From NCBI GenBank assembly GCA_035651755.1, contig DASRFA010000039.1, positions 56,807 through 120,806 on the forward strand: a DNA stretch of 64,000 nucleotides. The letters run 5' to 3'. Below the pieces are notes generated by a model. The model was not told the DNA's origin, did not search any database, and was given only the letters and a program-made list of their open reading frames with translations. The stretch's first letter is position 1, and every line of letters begins with the position of its first letter. Shown here piece after piece: positions 1 through 8,613 of the stretch. Position numbers and translations under genes: made by a program. The stretch is from DASRFA01 sp035651755 (lineage in GTDB: Bacteria; Desulfobacterota; Binatia; UBA12015).

Positions 1-569
1 GCGGCGATCGCCGTCACGGCGGTGGCGAGCGCGAGCTCGCGCGCTCCCGCGTGCTCCGTGAAGGCGCGCCCCAGGCCCTCTGAGCGCGCGTACGGATAGA
101 CGACCACCAGCAGGACCGCGAGCCAGCGCCCGATCGCCGGGAAGACGACCAGCACGCGCAAGTTGCCGGCCGGCAGGACGGCCGCGAGCGTCGAGACCTT
201 GGCGATCACAGCCAGCACCAGCGCGGTCGCGCCGTGGCCGCCGATCCGGCTGTCGCGCATGAGCGCGAGCGTCCGCTCGCGGTCGCCGCGACCGCCGCCG
301 AGCCCGTCGAAGACGTCGGCGACGCCGTCGAGGTGGAGCGCGCCCGTGAGCGCCGCCAGCGCGGCCACGAGGAGCGCCGCGAGCACCTCTTCCGGTAGCC
401 GGCTCTCGAGGAGCCGCGCGAGCGCCGCGAGCGCGCCGCCGAGGACGAGGCCGACGACCGGGAAGAGCGCGAGCGATCGTCCCACGTCCGCGGGCGAAGC
501 CTCGGGCGCGCCCACCGGGATGCGCGTCAGGAACGAGACCGCGAGCCGGAGCCGACCGAGCGCGCTCAC
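1..569 (-). CDS. cobS: Adenosylcobinamide-GDP ribazoletransferase (cobalamin synthase), 3' part cut by window edge
   Basis: Integral membrane enzyme that joins adenosylcobinamide-GDP to alpha-ribazole (or its phosphate) to give adenosylcobalamin or its 5'-phosphate. The visible 189 codons read as a hydrophobic multi-pass protein with the family signature HLDGVADVFDG near residue 80 and the early motif FLTRIPVG. The start is GTG; its first bases overlap the TGA stop of the upstream gene (GTGA), showing translational coupling within the cob operon. About 50-60 C-terminal residues would lie beyond base 1, judged from the usual family length of about 250. The assignment is firm; only the truncation by the window is unusual. 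Confidence 0.93.
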   Translation of the reverse strand, partial: MSALGRLRLAVSFLTRIPVGAPEASPADVGRSLALFPVVGLVLGGALAALARLLESRLPEEVLAALLVAALAALTGALHLDGVADVFDGLGGGRGDRERTLALMRDSRIGGHGATALVLAVIAKVSTLAAVLPAGNLRVLVVFPAIGRWLAVLLVVVYPYARSEGLGRAFTEHAGARELALATAVTAIA

Positions 570-1525
570 GGGCGACCCCCGAGCGCGGCCGCCGCGACGA
601 GCCCCGCGGCCGCGAGCAACGCGCCCGCCGCGAGCGCGGCGGCCGCCATCGCCCACGCGCGGTCGATCGTCGCGGGCACGAGCGGCGCGCGCCCGTCGCC
701 GAGTCGATAGTGGCCCGGCTTCTCGAGCGCGACCCCGAGGAGCCCCGCCATCGCCGCCATCGGGCGCCCCGCGTTCGGGCTCTCGGTCGCCCCGCCGTCG
801 CGCGCGAGGACGCGCCATCCCGAGCGCACGTCGCCGCCGGCGAGCGCGCCTCCCGCGAGAAGAAGCAGCGCCGTCAAGCGCGCCGGCACGACGTTCGCCG
901 CGTCGTCGAGTCGCGCGGCGGCCTTCCCGAGCCACTCGGTCGCGCCATGGTAGCCGATCATCGCGTCGAGCGTGTTCACCGCGCGGTACGCGACCGCCGC
1001 CGGCACGCCGAGCGCGACGAACCAGAGGAGCGGCGCGATCGCGCTGTCGCTCGCGTTCTCCGCGATCGACTCCACGGTCCCGGCGACGAGCTCTGGCTCG
1101 CCGAGCCGGCTCGCGTCGCGGCTGCAGAGGCTCGCGAGGCCGGCGCGCGCGCCCGCCACGTCGCCCGCGGCGAGCGCGTCCCGCACGCCGAAGGCGGCCT
1201 CGCGGAGCGCGCGCACCGCGAAGGCGGGCTTCAGGAGCGCGATCGCGATCACGATCTCGAGCAGGCGGCTCCCGGAGCACGCGCGGAGGACGAGCCAGCT
1301 CGCCCCGCCGAACGCGGCCGGCACGGCGAGCGCGAGAAGCGCGCCGAACGCGAGCTGCGGCGCGCGCCCCGAGCGCGGCGCCGCGCGCAGCGCCGCGTTC
1401 ACCGTCCAGCCCATCCACACGACGGGATGGAGACGGGCCGCCGGCTCGCCGAGCGCGCGATCGAGCGCGAGCGCGCCCGCGAGGACGACGAGCGTCGCCG
1501 GCGGATCGAGCGGGTCGAGGATCAC
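566..1525 (-). CDS. cobD: Adenosylcobinamide-phosphate synthase (CbiB/CobD)
   Basis: Membrane enzyme that attaches the aminopropanol-phosphate arm to adenosylcobyric acid, making adenosylcobinamide phosphate. The 319-residue product matches the usual length and shows family features: the N-terminal LDRALGE and HPVVWMG motifs, several hydrophobic helices, the ESIAENASDS stretch mid-protein, and the C-terminal ESPNAGRPMAAMAG motif. The start is GTG, 28 bp after the cobT stop. It overlaps cobS by 4 bp. In this operon it would rebuild cobinamide from the cobyric acid released by CbiZ. The aminopropanol-phosphate-supplying decarboxylase is not in the window. I used the symbol cobD in the Pseudomonas-type sense (= cbiB). 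Confidence 0.95.
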   Translation of the reverse strand: MILDPLDPPATLVVLAGALALDRALGEPAARLHPVVWMGWTVNAALRAAPRSGRAPQLAFGALLALAVPAAFGGASWLVLRACSGSRLLEIVIAIALLKPAFAVRALREAAFGVRDALAAGDVAGARAGLASLCSRDASRLGEPELVAGTVESIAENASDSAIAPLLWFVALGVPAAVAYRAVNTLDAMIGYHGATEWLGKAAARLDDAANVVPARLTALLLLAGGALAGGDVRSGWRVLARDGGATESPNAGRPMAAMAGLLGVALEKPGHYRLGDGRAPLVPATIDRAWAMAAAALAAGALLAAAGLVAAAALGGRP

Positions 1526-1553
1526 GACGGGTACCCGGTCGCGCGCGGAGCGC

Positions 1554-2612
1554 TCACGAGCCGGAATCGCTGACGCCCGCGGACTCGAACGTCGCCATGT
1601 CGCGCAGCACGTCGAGCGCGGCGTCGATGATCGGGACGACGAGCGCGGCTCCCGTTCCCTCTCCGAGGCGGAGCCGGAGGTCCAGGAGCGGCTCGATGCC
1701 GATCGCCGCGAGGACGCGCGCGTGCCCGATCTCGACCGAGCGGTGCGCCGCGACCAGCGCGTCGCGCGCGGCGGGGCAGAGCCGCACCGCGACCAGCGCG
1801 GCAGCGGCGGCGATGAAGCCGTCGACGACGACCGGGACGCGGCTCGCGGCGCCGCCGAGCGCGACCCCTGCGAGGCCCGCGATCTCGAATCCCCCGAGCG
1901 CCGCCAGCACGCCGAGCGGGTCGTCCGGGTCGGGGTGATTGACGGCGAGCGCGCGCCGGATGACCTCCGCCTTGCGGGCGAGGCCGGCGTCGTCGACGCC
2001 GGTGCCGCGGCCCGTGACCTGCGCGGGGTCGCATCCGGTCAGCGCCGCCGCGAGCGCGCTCGCGGACGTCGTGTTGCCGATCCCCATCTCGCCGAGACCG
2101 AGGAGCGTCGTGCCGTCGGCCGCGAGCTCGTGCGCGATCCGGATCCCGACCTCGAGAGCGGCGACCGCCTGGTCGCGGCTCATCGCGGGGCCGTGCGCGA
2201 GGCTCCGCGTGCCGAGCCCGATCCGCGCGACGCGGATCGCGGGGTGCTCGGGGAGCGGCTCGGCGACGCCCATGTCGACGACCACGACGCGCGCGCCGGC
2301 GCGCCGGGCGAGCACGTTGATCGCCGCGCCGCCAGCCGCGAAGTTGAGGAGCATCTGGCGCGTCACCTCCTGCGGGTACGCGCTCACGCCCTCGCGCGCG
2401 ACGCCGTGGTCCGCGGCCATCACGACGATCGCCGCGCGGAGCGGCGGCAGGTCGAGCGTGCCGCGCACGGCCGCGATGCGGCAGGCCAGCTCCTCGAGCC
2501 TGCCGAGGCTGCCGCGCGGCTTCGTCTTGACGTCGAGCCGGCGCTGCGCCGCCGCCGCGAGCGAGGCGTCGGCCGGCGCTACGGACGCGATCGTCTCGTC
2601 GAGGAGGCTCAC
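1554..2612 (-). CDS. cobT: Nicotinate-nucleotide--dimethylbenzimidazole phosphoribosyltransferase
   Basis: Cytosolic enzyme that activates the lower-ligand base by transferring phosphoribose from nicotinate mononucleotide, giving alpha-ribazole phosphate. The 352-residue product has the expected landmarks: TKPRGSLGRLEEL near the N-terminus, AADHGVA, the phosphate loop GIGNTT, RGTGVDD, and near the C-terminus LRLGEGTGAA containing the Glu used as catalytic base in the family. An open frame extends further upstream, but the GTG at 2612 overlaps the cobU stop (GTGA) and begins the homologous region, so I set the start there. It lies between cobU and cobD and completes the nucleotide-loop module. 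Confidence 0.95.
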   Translation of the reverse strand: MSLLDETIASVAPADASLAAAAQRRLDVKTKPRGSLGRLEELACRIAAVRGTLDLPPLRAAIVVMAADHGVAREGVSAYPQEVTRQMLLNFAAGGAAINVLARRAGARVVVVDMGVAEPLPEHPAIRVARIGLGTRSLAHGPAMSRDQAVAALEVGIRIAHELAADGTTLLGLGEMGIGNTTSASALAAALTGCDPAQVTGRGTGVDDAGLARKAEVIRRALAVNHPDPDDPLGVLAALGGFEIAGLAGVALGGAASRVPVVVDGFIAAAAALVAVRLCPAARDALVAAHRSVEIGHARVLAAIGIEPLLDLRLRLGEGTGAALVVPIIDAALDVLRDMATFESAGVSDSGS

Positions 2613-3193
2613 GCGGGCGGCTCTCCGCTTTGCGCCGCCGCGCGCGGCACCACGGCGACCGGCTCCGGGCGCAAGCGAAGAAGGACGCCGAGCGCGCCGA
2701 GGTAGAGCTCGTCGCAGCGCGGCGCGAGTCGCTGGTGCGCGAGCCCGACCGCGTCGCGAAAGGCGCGCCCGAGGGGATGGTCCGGCACGATCCCGAAGCC
2801 GACCTCGTTCGTGACGAGCACGACGTGGCACGGCGGATCGTCGAGCAGCGCGCCGAGCTCGTCGCAGCGGGCGGCGACCGCGGCGGAATCGCATCCGCGC
2901 ATCACGAGGTTCGCGATCCAGAGCGTCAAGCAGTCGACCACCGCGACGTCCGCGCGCTCGGACGCCGCGCCGCGCGCGATCGCCGCCGCGAGATCGACCG
3001 GCGCCTCCACCGTGACGAAGTCCGCGCCGCGCTCCTCGCGGTGGCGCGCGACGCGCGCGCGCATCTCGTCGTCGAGCGCCTCTGCGGTCGCGACGAAGAG
3101 CCGGCGCTCGCCGAGCGAGCGCGCCCGGCGGAGCGCGAACGCGCTCTTCCCCGAGCGCGCGCCGCCGCCGATCAGGATGCGGCGCGGGGTCAC
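2609..3193 (-). CDS. cobU: Bifunctional adenosylcobinamide kinase / adenosylcobinamide-phosphate guanylyltransferase
   Basis: Phosphorylates adenosylcobinamide and then transfers GMP to it, giving adenosylcobinamide-GDP for CobS. The 194-residue product begins TPRRILIGGGARSGKS, with the P-loop at residues about 9-16. It continues with VDCLTLWIANL and ends with the signature TNEVGFGIVPDHPLGR followed by the AHQRLA helix. Size and motif order are normal. The GTG start overlaps the cbiZ stop and its own TGA overlaps the cobT start, both as GTGA, so three genes are translationally chained. The open frame continues far upstream, but only as a shadow of the preceding gene. Confidence 0.95.
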   Translation of the reverse strand: MTPRRILIGGGARSGKSAFALRRARSLGERRLFVATAEALDDEMRARVARHREERGADFVTVEAPVDLAAAIARGAASERADVAVVDCLTLWIANLVMRGCDSAAVAARCDELGALLDDPPCHVVLVTNEVGFGIVPDHPLGRAFRDAVGLAHQRLAPRCDELYLGALGVLLRLRPEPVAVVPRAAAQSGEPPA

Positions 3194-3921
3194 GCGCGCG
3201 CCCGCCGCTGGTCGCCGTGCGCGGCGAGCCAGCGCGCGACGCCGCGCGCGGTCGCGACGAAGGCCGCGCGGCCGATCGCCTCGCCGACCGCCGTGTGGAG
3301 GCCGGCGTACGCGAGCTCGGGACGAGCGCGGTCGAGCGGCGACGCGACGATGCAGCAGTCGGTTCCGGTTCCGGTCGCGAGGCGATCCGAGCCCGGAAGC
3401 GCGAGACCAGCCTGCAGGACCGCGGCGGTGCGCGCGGAGCTCGCGATCGAGATCGCCTCGACGAGAGCGGGCTCCGTCAGCGGCTCGGAGGTGACGCAGA
3501 GGAGATTGATGGTTCCGGCGTGCACCGCGGGCGCCGCCGGCTCCCCGACGCGGCCGCGGTTCCCGAGGCCGACGGTCGCGACGCAGCGCGCGTCGACGCC
3601 GCCGGCGCTCGCGGTCTCCTCCACGCGCGACTCGAGGTCGCAGCTCGTGAGGAAGACGGGCATCGTGGCGAGCCGTTCCGCCGCGAGCGCGGCGCGCGCG
3701 AACGCCGCGGGATCGACCGGCGGCGCGAGCTCGTCGTCGCGCACCGCGAGCCACGCCACTGCGCTGGCGCCACCGATGCCGCCGCCCACCACCGTCCAGC
3801 CGAGCGTGCGATGGGGGCCGCCGAGGTCGACGACGAACCAGCGCCTCGTCCCGGCGCCTTCGGCGCAGACCGCCCCGGGCGCGCGCGCGGTCGTCTCTTC
3901 CGGCTCGTGGCCCGCTCTCAT
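3190..3921 (-). CDS. cbiZ: Adenosylcobinamide amidohydrolase (CbiZ family)
   Basis: CbiZ removes the aminopropanol-bearing lower-loop part from adenosyl-cobinamides or pseudo-cobinamides, yielding cobyric acid that can be rebuilt with the cell's preferred lower ligand. The 243-residue product has the family hallmarks: an early TSCDLESR segment, ATVGLGNRGRVG, the core HAGTINLLCV, and the highly diagnostic LATGTGTDCC near the C-terminus. ATG at 3921 overlaps the stop of the upstream membrane gene (ATGA). Placed first in the cob gene chain, it implies that this operon remodels imported corrinoids; no corrin-ring synthesis genes are visible. The family assignment is from recalled motifs and is confident. 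Confidence 0.88.
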   Translation of the reverse strand: MRAGHEPEETTARAPGAVCAEGAGTRRWFVVDLGGPHRTLGWTVVGGGIGGASAVAWLAVRDDELAPPVDPAAFARAALAAERLATMPVFLTSCDLESRVEETASAGGVDARCVATVGLGNRGRVGEPAAPAVHAGTINLLCVTSEPLTEPALVEAISIASSARTAAVLQAGLALPGSDRLATGTGTDCCIVASPLDRARPELAYAGLHTAVGEAIGRAAFVATARGVARWLAAHGDQRRARA

Positions 3922-5297
3922 CCGCTCGCCTCGGCGACGTCGAGCTGCGTCGGCCCGCGATGGCCGACGATCTCCCACGCGGACGCGAGGCACGCGAAGG
4001 CGACCAGCCAGACGACGCGCGACTGATAGCGCGGAAACGGCCCCGACGACAGCCCGCACACGGCCGCGTTGATCGCGAGCGCGACCCACGAGAAGACGTG
4101 CAGCTCGCGCGACGCGAGCGCGACGCCGGCGAGCCCGGCGGAGAGGAAGATGACGCTCGCCCCCGCGTAGAGCGCGAACGCGTCCCGCTGGATCGACGCG
4201 ATCGCCGCGAACGGCAGCTCGCCGCGCTGCTGGCGCGACCCCGCCAGGCTCGCCGCCTCGCGCGGAAAGCGCTTCCGCACGACACCGGTCACTTACGCGC
4301 CGCGACCGTAGGGCTGGAGACCGTCGCCGGTCTCGAACGACATGAGCTGATCGAGCCACGATCGGACCGCCGCCTGCGCGTGCATCCAGGGATGGCGGCG
4401 GAGGGAGTCGAGGACGATCGCGCGCGCTTCGCCCTCGACCGCCTGCAGCCCGCCGAGCTTGTGCACCGGGCTCTCGGGGTCCCAGATGAAGTGGAGCGCG
4501 GACGGCCGGATGTCGCGGCGGTGCGCGCACAGGCGATACGGCGGAGGGGCGCGGTCGCAGACGTCGGCGAGGAGCTGCTGCACGATCCCGTCCTCGACGA
4601 GGCGCGAAAGCACGAACGTCCACGAGGTCTTCGCGAGAAACGGCCGGCCGGCGAGCGCGGTGCTCGCGCCGAGCGCGAAGACGACCGACGCGAGAAGGAC
4701 GAGCGCGGCGCGCCGCAGCGCTCCCGCCGGCAGCCAGCCGGCGCCGCGGCCCCGCGCGCGGATCGCATCGACGGCGACGAGCCCGGCCGCGAGCGGCAGG
4801 TGCGACGCGTCCACCACGACCGACCAGAAGAACGCGAGCCCGACCCAGACCGATCGCCAGCCGCGAGCGCGCGGATCGTGCAGGAGGACGAAGAGCGTCA
4901 AGACCAGCACGCCGGTCCAGGCGTCGGGCGCGACCTGTCCGGCGACCCACGCGAGCGGCGTCGTCGCGACCAGCGCCGCGACCGCGACGACCGGAACCGC
5001 CCGGCCCGCGACCGGCGCGTAGACGTCCATCACCCGCAGGACGGCCGCGACGACGAGCGCCGACTGGATGATCGCGACCGGCCACAGCGAGAGCCCGACG
5101 TGCGCGGCGCGGAGGAAGAGCCCGTAGAAGACCGGCCGATCGATCGGAGCGCGGAGCGCGAAGGAGCTGGCGACGTACGCGCCGGTGTCCGAGGAGACGA
5201 GCGGGTAGCCGTTCCAGATCGCCGCCGACGCGACGAGCAGCGTCGACGCGACGAACGCCGCGGAACCAACCCACCGCGGCCGGCCCGGCGCCCGCAC
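3918..5297 (-). pseudogene. Polytopic membrane protein split by an in-frame TAA stop
   Basis: Two adjacent open frames of 334 and 124 residues lie in exactly the same reading frame, separated only by a TAA codon at 4293-4295. The first half has several hydrophobic helices and the segment NGYPLVSSDTGAYVAS followed by DRPVFYGLFLRAAH, resembling polytopic GT-C-like or uncharacterised membrane proteins. The second half starts GTG right after the stop, has the stretch FPREAASLAGSRQQRGELPF and three or four further hydrophobic helices. In relatives I recall, an FPxE..SRQQ segment followed by C-terminal helices belongs to the same polypeptide. I infer one gene of about 458 codons with a nonsense mutation, a sequencing error or stop readthrough. 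The GTG could also reinitiate translation. Function unknown; it precedes cbiZ with an ATGA overlap. Confidence 0.6.
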
Positions 5298-5300
5298 GCG

Positions 5301-5687
5301 CTACCGCGCGAGCCCGGCGCGCGCGAAGAGGATCCAGCCGACGATGAACGCGAGGCCGCCGATCGGCGTGACGGCGCCGAGCCACGCCTGCCCGGTCAGC
5401 GTGAGGAGGTAGAGGCTCCCCGAGAAGATCGCGATCCCGGCGACGAAGCACCACGCCGCGGCCGCGGTGCCGGCGGAGGCCGCACCGGCGGCCTCGCGCT
5501 GCAGCGTGAGCAGGCCGACCAGGACGAGCGCGAGCGCGTGGTAGAAGTGGTAGCGCACGGCCGTCTCGTAGACGCCGAGCTGCTCGACCCCGAGGCGCGC
5601 GCGCAGGCCGTGCGCGCCGAACGCGCCGAGCGCGACCGCGATCGCCCCGAGCGCCGCTCCGATCGCCACCATCGCGCGTCCCGTCAT
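5301..5687 (-). CDS. DUF423 family small membrane protein
   Basis: A 128-residue protein with four hydrophobic helices and the DUF423 signatures: the N-terminal GAFGAHGLR, then YETAVRYHFYHALALV, a central SGSLYLLTLTG and the C-terminal TPIGGLAFIVGW. Family members are inner-membrane proteins of unknown biochemical function. The stop codon lies 3 bp before the GTG of the interrupted membrane gene, so the two are probably co-transcribed at the head of the cob gene string. Nothing in the sequence ties it to cobalamin metabolism. Confidence 0.9.
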   Translation of the reverse strand: MTGRAMVAIGAALGAIAVALGAFGAHGLRARLGVEQLGVYETAVRYHFYHALALVLVGLLTLQREAAGAASAGTAAAAWCFVAGIAIFSGSLYLLTLTGQAWLGAVTPIGGLAFIVGWILFARAGLAR

Positions 5688-5730
5688 GTGTCGCCGTCCT
5701 CCGTCGCGGCTCCTCTGTGCGCGCGCGACG

Positions 5731-6543
5731 TCATTCGCCGCGGAAGACCGGCTTCCGCTTCTCGACGAACGCCCGCACGCCCTCGCGCGCGTCGTCCGAC
5801 TTCGAGAGCACCGTCTGCGCGAGCGCTTCGAGGTCGAGGAGCTCGGCGAGCGTCTGCTCGGCGCCGTGGTAGACGGTCAGCTTCGACGTCGCCAGGGCGC
5901 CCGCCGGGTTGCGCGCGATCCGGCGCGCGAGCTCGGCGACTTCGCGCTCGAACGCGTCGTCCGCGTAGACGCGGTTCACGAGCCCGTCGCGCAGCGCCTC
6001 GTCGGCGGTGAGCGAATCGCCGGTCCACAGGAGCTCGAACGTCCGCGCGGTGCCGACGAGACGCGGAAGGAAGTAGGCGCCGCCGAAGTCCGGCTGCATG
6101 CCGACCCGCAGGAAGGGGACGGAGAAGACCGCCGACGCCTTCGCGACGCGCACGTCGCAGGCGAGCGCGATCACGAAGCCGGCGCCGATCGCAGGCCCGT
6201 TCACCGCAGCCACGATCGGCTTCGGCGTCTCGCGGAAGCGCTGGATCGCGCGCGTCATGCGGAGGAGCTCGCGCGACCGTCGCACGCTCGAGTGCTCGAG
6301 GCGCTCGCCCATCGTCTTCAGGTCGCCGCCCGAGCAGAACGTGTCGCCGGCGCCGGTCACGACGAAGACGCGCACGCGCGGATCGGCGGCGCCGTCGTCG
6401 AGCGCCGTCTCCATCGCGCGCCAGTCCTCGGGCATGACGGCGTTCCGCTTGTCGGGCCGGTCGAGCGTGAGCGTCGCGATGCCGTCGTCGCCGACGCGGT
6501 AGCGAAGGCCGCCCTCGCCCGCTGCGCTCGCCGGCTCGCTCAT
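5731..6543 (-). CDS. Crotonase-family (enoyl-CoA hydratase/isomerase) protein, PaaG-like active site
   Basis: A 270-residue crotonase-fold enzyme acting on a CoA thioester. The fold is clear from LTLDRPDKRNAVMP, the first oxyanion-hole segment SGGDLKTMGE, and the second, NGPAIGAGFV. The two glutamates of classical hydratases (GGxxE and PE....G) are absent: the equivalents read GAGFV and PFLRVG. An Asp occurs in QPDFGG, the position used by PaaG-type isomerases. It is therefore more likely an isomerase or other crotonase than a water-adding hydratase. It stands alone, divergent from the ferredoxin gene and 43 bp from DUF423. Confidence 0.85.
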   Translation of the reverse strand: MSEPASAAGEGGLRYRVGDDGIATLTLDRPDKRNAVMPEDWRAMETALDDGAADPRVRVFVVTGAGDTFCSGGDLKTMGERLEHSSVRRSRELLRMTRAIQRFRETPKPIVAAVNGPAIGAGFVIALACDVRVAKASAVFSVPFLRVGMQPDFGGAYFLPRLVGTARTFELLWTGDSLTADEALRDGLVNRVYADDAFEREVAELARRIARNPAGALATSKLTVYHGAEQTLAELLDLEALAQTVLSKSDDAREGVRAFVEKRKPVFRGE

Positions 6544-6654
6544 GAGCGAGCGCTAGCTGCGGGCGCGCGATCGGGCAAGCGCCGCCGGGCGCACAGCCGA
6601 AACGCTGGGCCGGGCGCTGGTGACGGACGAGCGGTTCGGGCTACACGACGCGAC

Positions 6655-7032
6655 ATGGAGCCGAGGTCCAAGAGCCCCGAGAAGGCGCGACGAGCCGCCG
6701 CGCATCCCGATCGCCCCGGCGAGCTCTGCAAGGCGACGCCGGGCGCGTGGGTCCCGGTCGTGGATCGCGCGCGCTGCGAGGCGAAGGGCGACTGCGTCGA
6801 GGTGTGCCCGTACGGCGTGCTCGAGGTCCGACGCATCGAGGACGACGACTACCGCGCGCTCTCCTTCTTCTCGCGGATGAAGGTTCTCGCGCACCGGATG
6901 CGCTCCGCCTACACGCCGCGCGCCGTCGACTGCCACGCGTGCGGGCTCTGCGTCGTCGCGTGTCCGGAGCACGCGCTGCGCCTCGTCGCGAGCGGCGCCG
7001 CGGCCGGCGGCGCGCCGTCGGCGACGGCCTGA
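6655..7032 (+). CDS. Small ferredoxin-like Fe-S protein with two cluster motifs
   Basis: A 125-residue soluble electron carrier. The second motif is complete (CHACGLCVVACP). The first reads C41-E-A-K-G-D-C47-x3-C51-P, with Lys where the second Cys of a normal four-Cys motif would be. It could therefore hold a [3Fe-4S] cluster or use another ligand. A long insert of about 40 residues rich in Arg and Tyr separates the two motifs, longer than in a 2x[4Fe-4S] bacterial ferredoxin. The ATG at 6655 begins a charged N-terminus of about 30 residues. The gene diverges from the crotonase at 5731-6543 and is followed closely by a membrane protein gene; no redox partner is evident. Confidence 0.8.
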   Translation: MEPRSKSPEKARRAAAHPDRPGELCKATPGAWVPVVDRARCEAKGDCVEVCPYGVLEVRRIEDDDYRALSFFSRMKVLAHRMRSAYTPRAVDCHACGLCVVACPEHALRLVASGAAAGGAPSATA

Positions 7033-7048
7033 CGTTTCGGCTGGCGCG

Positions 7049-8596
7049 GTGGCGGCGGAGGCACGGCGCGGCGACCTCGCGTTCGGCGCCTGGGTCGGCG
7101 CCGGCCTCGCGGTGCTCATTGGAGTCGTCTACCGCGACGCCTTCCGCGCGTGGTTCCTGTCGGACGACTACCACTGGCTCGCGTCGGCCGACGTCCGCGA
7201 GGTCCTGCGCTCGTTCGTCGGCTCGTGGGGATGGGGGCCCGCCTACCGCCCGCTCGCGCGCACCGCGTTCCTGCTCGAGGCGCGCGCCTTCGGGACGTGG
7301 GCGATTGCATGGCACGCCGCGAGCCTCGCGCTCCTCGTGCTCGACGGGACGCTCCTCGCGCAGCTCCTCCTCCGCCTGTCGCGATCGCCCGTCCTCGCGG
7401 CGACGGCGAGCGCCGTCTTCGTCCTCCTTCCGCTCGACCACGAGAGCGCGATCTGGCTCTCGGGGCAGATGCACCTGATCGCGCTCGCGTTGGCGCTGGG
7501 CGCGCTGCTCTCGTTCGAGTCGTTCGTCGAGCGCCCGTCGCGCCGGCGCCTGGCGGCCTGCGCCGTCTGGTACGCGGCCGGGCTCCTCACCTACGAGGCG
7601 GCGGTCGTCGTCGTCCCGCTGGCCATCCTCGCGACCGCACAGCGCTGGCGCGATCGCGATGCGCGCGCCGCGGCGATCCGCGGGCTCGCGGTCCTCGTCG
7701 TCGTGACAGGCGCCTACGCGGCGCTGCGCTGGCATGCGGTCGGCGGAGAGACCCTCTACCCGATGCGGCCGCTCCGCGACGTCGCGAGCCGAAGCTTCTT
7801 CGATCACCTCGCGACCGCCGGCCGGACGCTCGTCGGCCAGGTCGGCGTGTCGCGGTGGCTCCTCGCGGCCGCGGCCTGCGCGACGGCGATCGCGTCGCCG
7901 CGCTTCCTCGTCGCGGCCGCGCTCGGGTGCCTTGCGGCGGCGGTCGCGTACGCGCCGTTCGCGCTCGTGAACGCGTACGCGCCGCGCTTCTTCTTCATGA
8001 GCGGGATCGGGATCGCGGTCGCGCTCGGCGCGCTGGTGGCGGGCGTCGCGCGCCTGCGCGCGATCGGGCCGATCGCGGCGATCGCGCTCGCCGCGACGAT
8101 CGCGCACTCGCTGATCCCCCGGACCGAGGCGATGGCGGCCGCGCATCGCGCGGCGGGCGCGCTCGAGCGCCGCGTGCTCGAGGAGGTCGCGGTCGTGAAC
8201 GGCGTCAGCAATCCGCCCGCGCGGGTCTTCGTCCTCGGCGTGCCCGACGACGTCGCCGGCATCGCCGTCTTCTACAATTCGGTCGGGGACGCGGTCCGCG
8301 TGTTCGCGCCCGGCTGCCGCGCCCGGGTCGTCATCGTGCGCGACCGCCAGCGAAAGCGGCTCGTGGAGCGGCTCGCCCGTCGCGACGCCCGACGCGGAGA
8401 CGAGGCGACCACGGATCACCCGCGGGCCGCCCGGCCGGGCGGGCGCGCGCCGGGCGCGCGGCGCCGTCCCAACGCGCTCGACGGGTTCCTCGCGAACCGC
8501 ACCGCGTTCCTCCTGGTCGACCGCGACGCGACGTCCGTGGGTCCGATCGACCGCGCCGACGCGATCCGCTGGATCCGGCGCGCACCGCCGCCGTAG
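7049..8596 (+). CDS. Polytopic membrane protein, possible GT-C-type glycosyltransferase
   Basis: A 515-residue protein starting GTG, 16 bp after the ferredoxin stop. It has about nine hydrophobic helices over roughly the first 370 residues, with an early acidic loop FLSDDYHWLAS resembling the DD motif after helix 1 of GT-C mannosyltransferase-like proteins. Aspartates also sit in LLPLDHESAIWLSGQ. The last 130 residues are soluble and rich in Arg and Asp. I cannot name a substrate. Lipid-linked sugar transfer is a guess from topology. Neighbours give no clue: a ferredoxin upstream and a convergent alpha-glucosidase downstream. Confidence 0.6.
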   Translation: MAAEARRGDLAFGAWVGAGLAVLIGVVYRDAFRAWFLSDDYHWLASADVREVLRSFVGSWGWGPAYRPLARTAFLLEARAFGTWAIAWHAASLALLVLDGTLLAQLLLRLSRSPVLAATASAVFVLLPLDHESAIWLSGQMHLIALALALGALLSFESFVERPSRRRLAACAVWYAAGLLTYEAAVVVVPLAILATAQRWRDRDARAAAIRGLAVLVVVTGAYAALRWHAVGGETLYPMRPLRDVASRSFFDHLATAGRTLVGQVGVSRWLLAAAACATAIASPRFLVAAALGCLAAAVAYAPFALVNAYAPRFFFMSGIGIAVALGALVAGVARLRAIGPIAAIALAATIAHSLIPRTEAMAAAHRAAGALERRVLEEVAVVNGVSNPPARVFVLGVPDDVAGIAVFYNSVGDAVRVFAPGCRARVVIVRDRQRKRLVERLARRDARRGDEATTDHPRAARPGGRAPGARRRPNALDGFLANRTAFLLVDRDATSVGPIDRADAIRWIRRAPPP

Positions 8597-8613
8597 AGCG
8601 GCGAGGTCGCGCG

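Noticed and set aside
163..2814. Very long plus-strand and third-frame open reading frames over the cob genes, with Arg/Ala/Pro-rich products
   Set aside because: They are antisense or out-of-frame shadows of cobS, cobD, cobT and cobU. The composition is typical of GC-rich non-coding frames and no family motif is present.
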